This document shows, piece after piece, positions 9,989-20,114 of a stretch of DNA of 64,000 nucleotides. A model generated the notes under the pieces. The model did no database searches, was not told the DNA's origin, and was given only the letters and a program-made list of their open reading frames with translations. Source of the DNA: Anisus vortex. Its lineage: Eukaryota > Mollusca > Gastropoda > Planorbidae. The stretch covers positions 5,126,353 to 5,190,352 of the forward strand of contig OX421494.1 in assembly GCA_949126835.1 (NCBI GenBank). The letters run 5' to 3'. The position numbers and the translations under genes are program-made. Within the stretch, counting starts at the first letter, position 1, and each line of letters opens with the position of its first letter.

Positions 9989-10193
9989 CATATAGTTTTA
10001 TCATTAGAATAGTCACAGGTTTATAAATACACACATAGTTTTATCATTAGAATAGTCACAGGTTTATAAATACATATAGTTTGATCATTAGAATAGTCAC
10101 AGGTTTATAAATACACATATAGTTTTATCATTAGAATAGTCACAGGTTTATAAATACATATAGTTTTATCATTAGAATAGTCACAGGTTTATA
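9989..10193. repeat. Five-copy 42-bp tandem repeat in the intron
   Basis: agttttatcattag starts at 9,994, 10,036, 10,078 (one base changed), 10,121 and 10,162, giving spacings of 41-43 bp. Each unit carries atagtcacaggtttataaa. The copies are nearly identical, so the expansion is recent. Confidence 0.85.
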
Positions 10194-10534
10194 AAAAAAA
10201 TAATTAAATTGAAGAATATTCGTTTGCTATAAAGGTTGAGATGACCTAATGGATTATTATCATTTTCCTCCACAAAACAATGCCAGAAAGATCAGGCACT
10301 AAAGCAGCATAACACTGGGCTCTCAGGAGTAGCAAGCATTGTCTGGGAATACTTTTTATTAAACTGGAGTTGTTCATCCAATGCAATAAAACATATACAC
10401 ACTATATTAGCCTTAATATAGGTCTATTTCAATAGTATCCACATCAAATGGAGAAACAGTGTCACCTTTAGTCCAAGATGCAAGTAGGTGTTAGCCATGT
10501 ATGTGTCCACTCTTACCTAGACAAACAGGGCAAT

Positions 10535-10862
10535 CCTGATATACATATCAGTAGGCATATTACATAGAGATATCAGTAGGCCCATTACATATGTAAATCA
10601 GTAGGCTAAATACATACTTATTTAGTTATATCAATAGCCATTTTACATTTGTATATCTGTAGGCCAATTACATATTTGTATCAGTAGGCCTATTAAATAG
10701 ATATATCAGTAGGCCTATTACATAGATATATCCATAGCCCTATTACATATGTAGGTCAATTACATACATGTATATCAGTAGGCATGTTACATATGTATAT
10801 CAGTAGGCCTATTACTTAGGTATATGAGTAGGTCTGTTACTGGGGTATATCAGTAAGCCTGT
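10535..10862. repeat. Degenerate tandem repeat of about 30 bp in the intron
   Basis: Words of the type atcagtaggc followed by tattacata recur about ten times with many changes. The array ends almost at the splice donor of the neighbouring exon. Confidence 0.7.
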
Positions 10863-10870
10863 TTACTTAC

Positions 10871-10966
10871 TGATGGTTCAAAAGCTCTCCATTTATCTTT
10901 GTCAGATGTTGGTGTCCACTCACGGTCAGTTTGCTGCCATTCTGCAGATTCCGCAGAATCTTCTCT
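10871..10966 (-). CDS. Internal coding exon of the acidic-protein gene (32 codons)
   Basis: The 96-bp exon is bounded by ATCTTCAG at the acceptor and GTAAGT at the donor, both consensus, and is phase 0 at both ends. Its single open frame encodes an acidic, Trp-containing peptide (AEWQQTDREWTP, KWRAFEPS). This resembles in style the Trp/Asp motif that opens the next exon, which supports the join. It is too short to appear as an independent ORF. Confidence 0.85.
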
Positions 10967-11520
10967 CTGAAGATGAAACAAAGACATTTTAATATAATAA
11001 GACACAGAAGGTTTGAATAGACATACTTGGATACACTTCCTGTAATAATTACGTAATAATAAATGTATTCAAGCTATGACCATTCAGCCAATTGACCAAC
11101 ACGTGGTCAGTTGCTCGTTGTCTAAAGGTTCGGTTGGCGGTTGGCGGAAATATAGAGTTTGAGCATCCCTTTAGCAGAATCGGTTTTACAATAAAGCAAT
11201 AACAAGTACTCAGTGTTTAGTTTTGTGTATGGTTTCTAATCGATGTGGACAAGTTACAATGAAGCCACTTAAGTCTGTTGTAACACCAATCAATAGACTA
11301 CGTTTAGAAACAATATATGAGGAAAGAAAGTTGACAAGCACAGTTGTAGTAATACTTAAAGCATTACTTTTGTAACTGAAAAATACAAAAACAATGATCT
11401 AATAAAATACGCTTAAAGATATGCGGGATAAAGAAAAGAGATACTTGAGATGCAACAACAACTTTTCTTATTCCGAATGCTAAGGCAAAATCTTTCTTCC
11501 CGAGTGATATTGGACCAGAC
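10967..11520. other. Intronic or intergenic spacer
   Basis: Moderately AT-rich sequence between the 96-bp exon and the LINE tail fragment. No further exon with paired splice sites could be found. Confidence 0.5.
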
Positions 11521-11524
11521 TTGA

Positions 11525-11865
11525 ACCTAAACTTCACCGGCGCGAGAAAACGAACAGAGATTACTCTCTTGGGGCTCGGAGGACAAACAGGATCGTGCTA
11601 GGCAGTGTAGCCAAGTCATCATATAGATTCGGTGCAAACAGTTGACCCCCCCCCCCCCCATTCACTCTATGCTCCTGCAAAGCAGGGCAATCTAAAAGCT
11701 CATGCTCGACTGTCTCTTCTGCTTCCCTCTGCAGTTTCGACACCGCGAGTCCAGGTTGAGCCTAAACCTTCCGAAACAGGAACCTCTAGGGCAGTGACCT
11801 GTGTGAAACTGGGCAACTGTTGCCTGATCCTTTTTGCGGAGCTTCCATCATGACTTTAAACCTCA
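11525..11865 (-). mobile_element. Duplicated 3' tail of the I/R1-type LINE
   Basis: It repeats the end of the neighbouring LINE: the CCHC-bearing C-terminus (AEETVEHELLDCPALQE) and the 3' UTR, in the same orientation and directly after it. The copy begins at the homologous word tggaagctccgc. It is frameshifted and has a poly-C insertion (about 11,645-11,659), so it is dead. A second truncated insertion and a tandem duplication both fit. Confidence 0.75.
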
Positions 11866-11889
11866 CTCACCGGAGTGATCGAATCGAGA

Positions 11890-12700
11890 CTAATCTCTTA
11901 GGATTCGGAGGACAAACACACTTGTACTACGTAGCACAGCCAGGTTCCCATAAAGGGATGGTGCAAACTGTTGACCATTCCCATCCACTCTTTCCTCCTG
12001 CAAGGCAGGGCAGTCTAAAAGCAAATGCTCGACCGTCTCTTCTGCTTCAAAGCAGTGTCGGCACCGCGAATCGAAATTGGGCCTAAATCGTCCGAAATAG
12101 GCACCAATAGGGCAGTGCCCTGTACGGAACTGGGCTATCGTAGCCTGTTCTCTCCTGCGGAGCTTCCACCACGGATCAGCTCGATTTGGCCGTTTTAGTT
12201 GCTGCCACACACCTCGACCCTTGTCAGACTCGTCCCAACTCTTATTCCATTGTCTTGTCTCCCACTCACGTATTGATCTGCGGGCACTCGCGAAGGTGGA
12301 CGGACCCTCCGGAGTGGGTGTCAGGGATCCCTTCTTGGCCAAGGCATCCACTATCTCATTGCCAGGGACTCCTGCATGACCTGGAATCCACTGCAATATG
12401 ACCTTCACCTCGTACCTGAGGATCAGATCGGAAATAGCAGCTAATAGTCGGACAAGCAGTTCGGGCCAACTCCCCAAGCCGTCGATGGCTTGGAGAACTG
12501 AAAGTGCATCAGTGAAGATAACCACATCATCACGAGCAGATGGTGTTTCTTCGAACGTTTTCCCGATTGCCTCAACGGCAATTCTGATGGCTTCCATCTC
12601 CGCATCAAAGATGCAGATTGCTCCACACGGCCCACTTAGCTCAGCCCGTTTTTCTTCTGCCTTCGGGTACGACACAAGAGCACCATACCCAGAACGCGCT
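11890..12700 (-). pseudogene. RNase H and CCHC C-terminus of the LINE, frameshifted
   Basis: The RNase H domain starts in the upstream frame with YTDGSAI (about 12,715-12,740), then continues in another frame from near 12,690. That frame carries the second acidic residue (DAEMEAI), FTDALSV, the WIPGHAGVPGNE motif and the terminal CRHCFEAEETVEH...C zinc-binding pattern, ending TAG at 11,890-11,892. The break coincides with a CGCG at 12,695-12,698, consistent with a 2-bp insertion. The element probably makes no full-length protein. Confidence 0.8.
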
Positions 12701-15700
12701 CTTCGGTCCCACTGATCGCGCTCCCATCAGTGTATGCCTCAACGAATCCCGAGTATGCCCGTACCGTCCTTAGAGCAGCTGCGCGCCTCTCAGTCAGGCA
12801 AGCGCTGGGTCCGACTGCATCCATCAGGTTCGCCCGTATCTCTGGTAGGTTGAAGGATAGGTGAGGAGGAGGTTCCACTCCCGTCCGCATGGGCATGCGG
12901 TCGACCGGGAGTCCAATCTCTGCGCTGAGCTTCAATGCGTGGTGCATGAAGGACTGCATTGAGATCCGGCCTCTTCCCACCCAGGAATCCACGAGCATCC
13001 TGAGGGGGGAACTTTCCTCCAACCGCTTATACCGCTCGTAAGCAGTAATAACGGCCCTTTTCCTTCTCCCATTCAGAGGCGGCACGTTTGCCATGATTTC
13101 AACAGCCGATGTCGGGGCGGTTCGGAACGTTCCACATATTAGTCTGAGGGCTTGGTTTTGTACAGAGTCCAACGTCTTCAAAGCAGTATCAGACGCATAG
13201 ATTTGCACCGGGAGGCTGTAATCGATCTGAGATCTTACCGCTCCTAGGTAAAGATTTCTCAACACACTCGCCTTCGCACCCCAGCCAGTACTGGCCAGTC
13301 TCTTGACAATGTTCAGCTTAGAAGATGCTTTCTCTTGGACTAACCTCACATGGTCATACATCGTTAGCTTTCGGTCCAGTGTCACTCCGAGATAGACCGG
13401 CTTCTGGTCGCATGCCAGGGCGCGGCCGTCAATGTTCAGCTCGATCGGATCTTTGAGGATATCGATTCCGAGGGTAAAGAGCGAGTAAACTGTTTTTAGG
13501 CAGTTTACTTCCATACCCCATAGCTTGGCGTAACAGGCTACTGCGTTCAAATCCTGCTGGAGGGCCCGCTCGAGAGCACGCGCTTCCCTCCCGGTCGACC
13601 AGACCACAAGATCGTCTGCGAAAAGCAGCGACGAGCATCCCAGATAGTTCGGCAGGTCGTTGATAAAAGCCAGGAACAATGTACAGGACAGTGCTGAGCC
13701 CTGGGGCAATCCTTGCTCCAGGACGCGCTTCCGAGAAACCGCTTTCCCGTAACGAGTTGCAACTGTTCTTCGGGATAGAAACCCTTTGATCCAATTGTAC
13801 ATGTTAGAGGCTATTCCTAGCCTCTGTAGCTTCAACAACAACCCCGGCCGCCAGACCTTGTCATAGGCCTGTTTAAAATCCAGGAACACTGCTAGTGTAG
13901 ACTCTTTCCGCTGAAACCCGTCAGCCATTTTCTGGACCAAGAGCGTCACCTGATCCATCGAGCTTCTTCCGCTACGGAAGCCTGCTTGAGTGGGGGTAAC
14001 CAGTCCATTATCCTCTAGGAACCTCACAAGCCTCCTATTGATTAATCTCTCAGCTACCTTCCCTACACACGATGTTAGGGAAATCGGTCGGTAGCTTTCG
14101 GCCTGACCCGGGTCTTTACTCCTCTTCAAGATGGGTACCACCAAGGCCTCTCTCCACTGTTTCGGTAGGACACCTTCAGACCATGTTCGATTTACGAGCT
14201 CCAAGAGTTTGCCCTTGCCACCAGCCCCAAGGTGAGTGATCAGCTCGTTGCTGATCCCATCCAGCCCAGGGGCCTTCTTCGCTTTGCACCGTCTCAAAAC
14301 ATACTCCAGTTCTTGCCGAGTAAAGGGCACCGTGAATGTGCTAGCCTCACCCTCTCCCGTCATGTGGCGTTCGTTTGCCTTCCGGACTTTATCAAGCCCA
14401 GCAGACACACTCGTTCTTCCACCCAGTTTTCCGACACTTACGAAGTGACGGTTGAGCATCTCAGCCCGCTTGGTATCCGATACCATGGGGCCTGCCCCTG
14501 CTCTTGCCAACGAAGCTGGTGCTCTGCTAGCTACCTCAGCTCGCTCAAGGTGGTTGATTAGGTTCCATGCCTGCCGGCTATCCGCAAGGTCCAATCCAGC
14601 ACATGTATCAGTCCATTTCGACAACTTTGCCTCCGCGATAGCCCCTTTTACTTCCGCCGTTAAACGGTTGTACTCTCGACGGCTCTCGGCCGTCTTCCGC
14701 CTGCTCGCGAGCTTGCGAGCAGCCCTCCTTTTGCGGACCAACTCTCCTAGGGCTTTTGTCCAAAACGGTCTGAACTTGCGCTTCTCATGTGACCTTGGTA
14801 TCGTCTTTCTGGCAACCCCTAGTATGGCTTTGACCATCGTACCATACACTGAGTCGATTGGCCCAGTCTCGATAAGCACTTCTTCAAGAGCGCGATCGGT
14901 GCGCACTCTGTACTCGTCCCATCGTGCCTTCGAGTAGATCCACTTCCTGGGCCCGGAAGGTTCGCTGCTTGCTTTTCCTATATTGATAGTGACCAACACG
15001 GGCAAATGATCACTCCCAACATCGCCCAAGACTTCCATAGAGGTGCTAGCAGCCAGATCAGCACTCACGAGCGTGAGATCCGGCCTCGATTCACTGCCAT
15101 TTCCCGTGTGGAAAAAGGTAGCTGGGGTATCGGTACCCTGTAATCGGATAAGCGTCGTGCTGTTGCATAGCTCCTCCACCAGTCGTCCTGAGTTGTTGGC
15201 GACAGCATAGCCCCAGGCCGGTGATGCCGCATTGAAATCACCGCCAATACAAGTGCGAGAAAGATGTGCCTCCACGGTGAGGTCCAAATCCTTCTTCGGA
15301 GGGTTGTAGACGTTGGTCAGGGTATAAGCCTTTCCATTCTTCAACACCTCCAGGGTTAGGATATCGGTCTTGCAACTGCCCGTTCTGCTGTTCACCACTC
15401 GAGCTTGTAGTGAACTTCGGACAAGGGTTGCCAGCCCTCCACTGCCTCCCAAGCAGCAGGTGCATCGGAAGATCGTATATCCCGAAAAGGATGCCACCCT
15501 CTTCTTACCAATTTTGCACTCCTGGAACATTGCCACGTCAATATCATACTCATGCAAGGGTTTTAGGATCTCTAGAGACTTGGGGATCAGGCCGAACACG
15601 TTCAGGTGCATCACCCGGAGCTGGGCGCTCTTTTGGTGCGAGCCTTTGCCTAGGTCACGTCTACCGTCGGGCTTCCTCCGCTTTCGCTGGGAGCAGAGTC

Positions 15701-15941
15701 CTATCGCGTTACGCCTCTCAGCTCGGGATACCCGCGCACGAGCACCCCTAAACCGGGAACACGAAACCCCTAAGGGCTTGTTGGATCTGTGCGCCGTATC
15801 ACTAGTCGCGGGAGTCACCCGTCGGGGATTGGCAGAACGCGGTCTTATTGTGACTGACCTGACCACCCAAGGTGGGATTCCCCGGATGTATGTCATGTAC
15901 ACCGGGACACAGGGTACCACCAGCCCTGGTTTTACTGCCAT
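12636..15941 (-). CDS. LINE ORF2: AP-like endonuclease and reverse transcriptase (1,101 aa before the frameshift)
   Basis: ATG at 15,941-15,939. Residues about 108-340 form an apurinic-type endonuclease, with MHLNVFG (Asn near 114), FQEC, GGDFNA and GSDHLP as the expected catalytic positions in order. Residues about 560-830 form the RT: KKAPGLDGI, SYRPISLT, AGFRSG, FLDFKQAYDKVW, GLPQGSAL and the catalytic FADD at 774-777. The thumb follows, then the first strand of RNase H before the frame breaks. The frame is otherwise uninterrupted over 3.3 kb, so the copy is fairly young. Short open frames upstream (15,802-16,595, minus) have no recognised ORF1 domain. Confidence 0.9.
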   Translation of the reverse strand: MAVKPGLVVPCVPVYMTYIRGIPPWVVRSVTIRPRSANPRRVTPATSDTAHRSNKPLGVSCSRFRGARARVSRAERRNAIGLCSQRKRRKPDGRRDLGKGSHQKSAQLRVMHLNVFGLIPKSLEILKPLHEYDIDVAMFQECKIGKKRVASFSGYTIFRCTCCLGGSGGLATLVRSSLQARVVNSRTGSCKTDILTLEVLKNGKAYTLTNVYNPPKKDLDLTVEAHLSRTCIGGDFNAASPAWGYAVANNSGRLVEELCNSTTLIRLQGTDTPATFFHTGNGSESRPDLTLVSADLAASTSMEVLGDVGSDHLPVLVTINIGKASSEPSGPRKWIYSKARWDEYRVRTDRALEEVLIETGPIDSVYGTMVKAILGVARKTIPRSHEKRKFRPFWTKALGELVRKRRAARKLASRRKTAESRREYNRLTAEVKGAIAEAKLSKWTDTCAGLDLADSRQAWNLINHLERAEVASRAPASLARAGAGPMVSDTKRAEMLNRHFVSVGKLGGRTSVSAGLDKVRKANERHMTGEGEASTFTVPFTRQELEYVLRRCKAKKAPGLDGISNELITHLGAGGKGKLLELVNRTWSEGVLPKQWREALVVPILKRSKDPGQAESYRPISLTSCVGKVAERLINRRLVRFLEDNGLVTPTQAGFRSGRSSMDQVTLLVQKMADGFQRKESTLAVFLDFKQAYDKVWRPGLLLKLQRLGIASNMYNWIKGFLSRRTVATRYGKAVSRKRVLEQGLPQGSALSCTLFLAFINDLPNYLGCSSLLFADDLVVWSTGREARALERALQQDLNAVACYAKLWGMEVNCLKTVYSLFTLGIDILKDPIELNIDGRALACDQKPVYLGVTLDRKLTMYDHVRLVQEKASSKLNIVKRLASTGWGAKASVLRNLYLGAVRSQIDYSLPVQIYASDTALKTLDSVQNQALRLICGTFRTAPTSAVEIMANVPPLNGRRKRAVITAYERYKRLEESSPLRMLVDSWVGRGRISMQSFMHHALKLSAEIGLPVDRMPMRTGVEPPPHLSFNLPEIRANLMDAVGPSACLTERRAAALRTVRAYSGFVEAYTDGSAISGTEERVLGMVLLCRTRRQKKNGLS

Positions 15942-16949
15942 TACGTAGGCCGCTTTGGCCTCCAGTCTTCCAGGAATGCTCCCGTCTAGAGCGGCTACAT
16001 TTCCTGGCTGGCAAATGGCAGCTGCTTTTCTGCTTATCCTGGGAACAGAGTCCTATCGTGTCTTGCCTTTTCACCCGGGAATCCTGCGAACGGGCCTCTC
16101 CAGTCCGGCTACACGAAGCTCCTAGGTGGAGCTTGTCGGATCTGTGCTCCGCTTGGCAGAGGGTGACTTTCGACTGCTGCTTAGCAACAACAGCGCCCGG
16201 GTTTTCACCATTCCCAGGCTTTGCTTTTCCCGTACGGACAGAGATAGTGCACACCTTGGGCCCCTGCAATGGCAGTCTAGGGCACAAGCTAATACCTCTA
16301 CCCTCATATGAGCGGTCCCACTTCCTGAGACTTCAGAACCGCGTGGTTCTCCTCCATCCGAGATGGAGACTGGAAACTGACAGTTCACGTTGGACGTGAA
16401 TTTTTCGGTCAATGCCCCAACGCGAGTTGGCAAGTGACCGGGGCAGCTCAAATGAGTAATACCCAGACTCGGAATATTCGTTTCAGTTTGACAAGCCATG
16501 TTTTTTGTGTGCTCCAGGGGGAGCGATCGCCCAGTGGGGCTAAAGTGACGTAGCAAAACAAACGATCGGCAATGCCTCTGCCGCACTACCTGCAAGACCC
16601 AGAGTAAAGGGTCAAGTCAACCGTTTGCTGGTGTTTGTCCTCAATGTCGCTGAGGTACGTTTAGCACGACTTTCTCCTAAAGTCTGAGCTAGCCATCAGA
16701 GGACAGCTGGCTGCAATGCTGCAGTATTGGAAACTAGCTCCATCGCGCTGGGCCATAACCTTCTACTGCGGAGGCTAGGAGACACTCCCCAGCCATGAAG
16801 GGCCGGGGACCTACGTTATTAGCCGGAACAGAGTCCTATCGTGCATTGCCTTTTCACCCGGGAATCCCGCATGCGGGCCTCACCAGTCCAGCTACACGAC
16901 GTTCCTAGGTGGAACTTTTCGGATCTGTGCTCCGTTACACAGAGTCACC
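15689..16949 (-). repeat. Three degenerate copies of a 125-bp segment in the LINE 5' region
   Basis: Copies lie at about 15,689-15,819, 16,041-16,167 and 16,824-16,949. All share cagagtcctatcg near one end and ggatctgtgc near the other. Two copies are open on the minus strand and encode a shared IGLCSQ; the third has a small deletion and a stop. Spacing is about 352 and 783 bp. Confidence 0.7.
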
Positions 16950-17100
16950 GCTATGAGGTTACGTAGTATCGACCATGAGACTGCTTACCAGAAATGAACT
17001 CCCATTGACTATTGCTCTCATGGTGCCTCGAACTTCAGCTGTCCTTTCGTAGCCAGACTGATGGCCCCCGACCGCCAATATTACGAGGATATACTACAGT

Positions 17101-18170
17101 CTAAAGCGGTGAGATCCTACATTTGGACGACATCCATCTCAGCCCGTTAGATACTTCCAGAAGAACCATTGGGGAGAGGTTTAGTGGAATTTCATTGAAA
17201 GACCCGGTGACACGAGCAAATCACAATCCCTCTGGGGCCTCGCATCCGAGATTGTGTGCAAGGACCAAAGTTTCGACTCTCTTGCTAGACGCAAACCATG
17301 TATAAGATATTAGGACTAAGTATTCTTCTGTATATCATAGACGATAAGGTCCGACTAATGATGTTGTACTGGACAAACGCTTAGTGTGGAATCTAAGTTC
17401 TAGAAACAACACTAACATACAGCAAACAAACACACTTATACGAGAAATGCCACCCAAGGTCAGTCCTTCACTTAAAAGAAAACGAAGCAAGGAAAAAAAA
17501 TGCATCTGTCCCCCTTCCCGAGAGTACAGATGGCGTAGTGATTTATACTAATTTATAGTCATTGTTTTCGGTGTTGGCAAAAGGTTCGAGGCCAGCTAGC
17601 TACGTTTTAGTACTATACTAAAAGTTAAATCACAAATAAACATGATGATACAGTCTGACCAAATCACACCCGCTCTCAAAGATCTCCACTGGCGCTCTGC
17701 GACTTGTGCGCTTAAGCTTCTGTGTATAGCACTGCGCCTTACTATCTTCGAGAGATAACACCGACGACTGTGTCATCAAAGTGGCTGCGCTCCTTAGCGC
17801 AGTCTACACACAGTTCCCTGTGCGGATGGACACAAAAAAAGTCCCCTGGAGTGCGCTCCTTCATTCGTGGCATCTAAACTAATGAACGGTTTAGCCTAAG
17901 ACATTCCAGGATTCTGGGACAAAAATAGTTCATTAAGAAAAGTTTCAAGAATTCTTCTTTAACCCTGAAAAAAAAATATTTTCGGACACTCTTTTGGGGC
18001 CCCCCTCAAATAGGGGCCCGGGAGGACTTACGAATTTGGACTCACCCCCTCCCCTAGCCACGCCTCTGTTTCCGCGGCTTTAAACGTCCTCAAATTTGAA
18101 CCGCGGGCAATAGATTGAGGACCACATTTTTTCCCCTATCACAGCAACCTAAAACTCGGATCAGTTAATG
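17101..18170. other. Spacer without recognised gene
   Basis: No defended gene. The first 200 bp may still belong to the LINE 5' end. A palindrome-like ggggcccccctcaaataggggccc lies near 17,996-18,020 when read with its centre unpaired. Confidence 0.4.
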
Positions 18171-18176
18171 CAAACA

Positions 18177-18493
18177 CAATCATAAGATGGACCGCTTGCT
18201 TTAATATTATATTTCTGCTATTTGATGACTCGAATGACTTCTTTTTCGGAATTCCCGATTCCCTTTTGCACTGTGCACTTCCGTTTTATTGAATCGTTCT
18301 CTTTTGTACTGTGCACTTCCGCTTTATTTAATCGTTATGATTTCCTTCATGAAAATTTAAAATAGATGTCGAAAATTGTATACAGCGGAAACATTTAGGC
18401 AAATGTAAGAGCGTAGAAGTATTTTAAAACACGGAAAAATAATATTGAAGCTCTAAAAATAGAGCAAGCGGTCCATCTTATTAGAGTCTTTGG
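18177..18493. mobile_element. Inverted-repeat miniature element, family 2, copy 1
   Basis: Both ends carry ataagatggaccgcttgc in inverted orientation (about 18,182-18,199 and 18,463-18,481). The interior of about 270 bp has no ORF. A second copy is at 61,066-61,345. Target duplications are not clear, so the superfamily is unassigned. Confidence 0.65.
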
Positions 18494-18499
18494 TATAAG

Positions 18500-19430
18500 C
18501 GACTATTTTTATCAGTTTATCCACATTCGAAAATGTTCGGCTAAGTACTTATAGAAACCAATAATTATGGTGTCAAAATAATCCAACATATTCATACAAT
18601 TATATTTTTTTTCAAGATTCGAAACAAACAAAAAGTTGTGGGACGAATGCCATCTACTACTGATCGTAAAGTGTCCTAAAAGCCGAAAAGTGATGCGCGC
18701 GTAACTCTTAGCGTGCCACCCGGGTATCTATCTTGAGTGAACACGACAAGCAAGCCATCAAATTTGTTTTTCCTTTTTAAGTCCTTCATTATAACACAAA
18801 GGCTAAAGCTAAGATAACTCCTCGTTCAGACCATAACTTCGTAGCTTTCCAGAAATTATCTTCCCTTTATTTCCACAACAAACAAGGGGGCGAGTACTCT
18901 TTTTCTCTCTTCTTTTTTGCTTACTTCCCTTTTTTCTATTTTGTCTTCTTTTCTTATTACCGGAATTTCTTTTTTTCTTTTTTTTTTTTAAAGCCCAGAA
19001 CATCTCTCGCTGAGTGAATGTTTGATAGCCCCGGGCCATCGAGGAACTTCATTTTCTACTCTTTTAAATCTCTCCAGCAAAACGAGAGCTGATCTATACA
19101 GAACAAAACAGAGGACCCCAATCACAACATAAAGATCTTATGGTCCGGCCATTACTGGCCGTATTGGGATACACAAATAAAAAGCAACAACAACAACATC
19201 GATAATAATTAGTATTTCAAGTCAGGCCAAGAACCAGAAAGTGTATGGTGCCAGAAAATTATCCATCTATCCATCTAATCTCTGTCTCGCTCTCAACCAT
19301 GAGCGCCATATGACGTTTTATTGCGCCCACCCTCAACCTGTGTTGAAAACAATGTAGAGTCCTTTAAAATATGTTTGTCCCCAACCCGATATATATATAT
19401 ATATATAGTGATTATATGTATCTAAACACA
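18500..19430. other. AT-rich spacer
   Basis: No gene seen. It has T/C-rich runs near 18,890-18,995 whose complement gives a Lys/Arg-rich low-complexity frame, and an (AT)n run at 19,389-19,406. Confidence 0.5.
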
Positions 19431-19434
19431 CACA

Positions 19435-20083
19435 ATGCAAATGTCCTCTTATAGAACACTTCTTGTTGATGGAGATACCGTTGAAACTTTTCTTCTATAC
19501 GACACAAGTACATGTATTAAACCAACAACCCATTGGATGACAAGTACAGTTTATAACCAAACACAAGACGAGTACACGAACAGAGCTGTTCCTACTACAC
19601 AAGACAAGTACACGAACAGAGTTGTTCCTATTACACAAGACGAGTACACGAACAGAGTTGTTCCTATTACACAAGACAAGTACACGAACAGAGTTGTTCC
19701 TATTACACAAGACAAGTACACGAACAGAGTTGTTCCTACTACACAAGACAAGTACACGAACAGAGTTGTTCCTATTACACAAGACAAGTACACGAACAGA
19801 GTTGTTCCTACTACACAAGACAAGTACACGAACAGAGTTGTTCCTATTACACAAGACAAGTACACGAACAGAGTTGTGCCTATTACACAAGACAAGTACA
19901 CGAACAGAGTTGTTCCTATTACACAAGACGAGCCGTACACGAACAGAGTTGTTCCTACTTTCGTTTTTTTAATTGTGCGCACACCCTACCCCGACCGTCT
20001 GCGACACGAAGTTTGTGGGCTGTAGGCATATTGAGTTGACTAATTGTAATTCCTAATTGAAACTAACGACTCATAAAACTGTA

Positions 20084-20114
<31 letters not shown>
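19435..20114 (+). other. Possible retrocopy: 196-codon ORF with 12-residue repeats followed by a poly(A) run
   Basis: An ATG at 19,435 opens 196 codons to TAG-type termination at 20,025. The body is eleven units of the type TQDKYTNRVVPI. Sixty bases after the stop comes gtaataaaa running into about 29 A (20,086-20,114), which resembles a poly(A) signal and tail of a reverse-transcribed mRNA. No signal peptide or domain is seen. The same array is open in other frames because its unit is a multiple of three, so the ORF alone proves little. Confidence 0.3.
19561..19959. repeat. 36-bp minisatellite, 11 units
   Basis: The unit runs from acacaagac through agtacacgaacagag to ttgttcctat/ct. Units differ at only a few sites (A/G in gacaag/gacgag, T/C before acacaag). 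The last unit has a 3-bp insertion. Every stop-free frame on both strands stays open throughout. Confidence 0.95.

Larger units (their letters stand above)
9848..10870 (-). other. Intron of the acidic-protein gene (1,023 bp)
   Basis: On the minus strand it begins GTAAGTAAAC at 10,870 and ends with a pyrimidine tract and CTTTAG at 9,853-9,848. Both borders fall between codons. The interior holds two tandem arrays. Confidence 0.85.
11870..17100 (-). mobile_element. Near-complete non-LTR retrotransposon, I/R1-type with RNase H
   Basis: In order on the minus strand: a 5' region of about 1.2 kb with repeated segments, an ORF with endonuclease and RT (15,941-12,636), RNase H and a CCHC tail in a shifted frame (to 11,890), and a short 3' UTR. 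The protein order is typical of LINE groups that carry RNase H (I, R1, LOA and relatives); the exact clade needs a tree. The 5' limit is uncertain (about 16,950-17,300) and I could not find target duplications. Confidence 0.8.

Noticed and set aside
12636..12680. Programmed -1 frameshift at gaaaaac between RT and RNase H
   Set aside because: The RNase H homology already switches frame upstream of that site, at the CGCG near 12,695, so a small insertion fits better.
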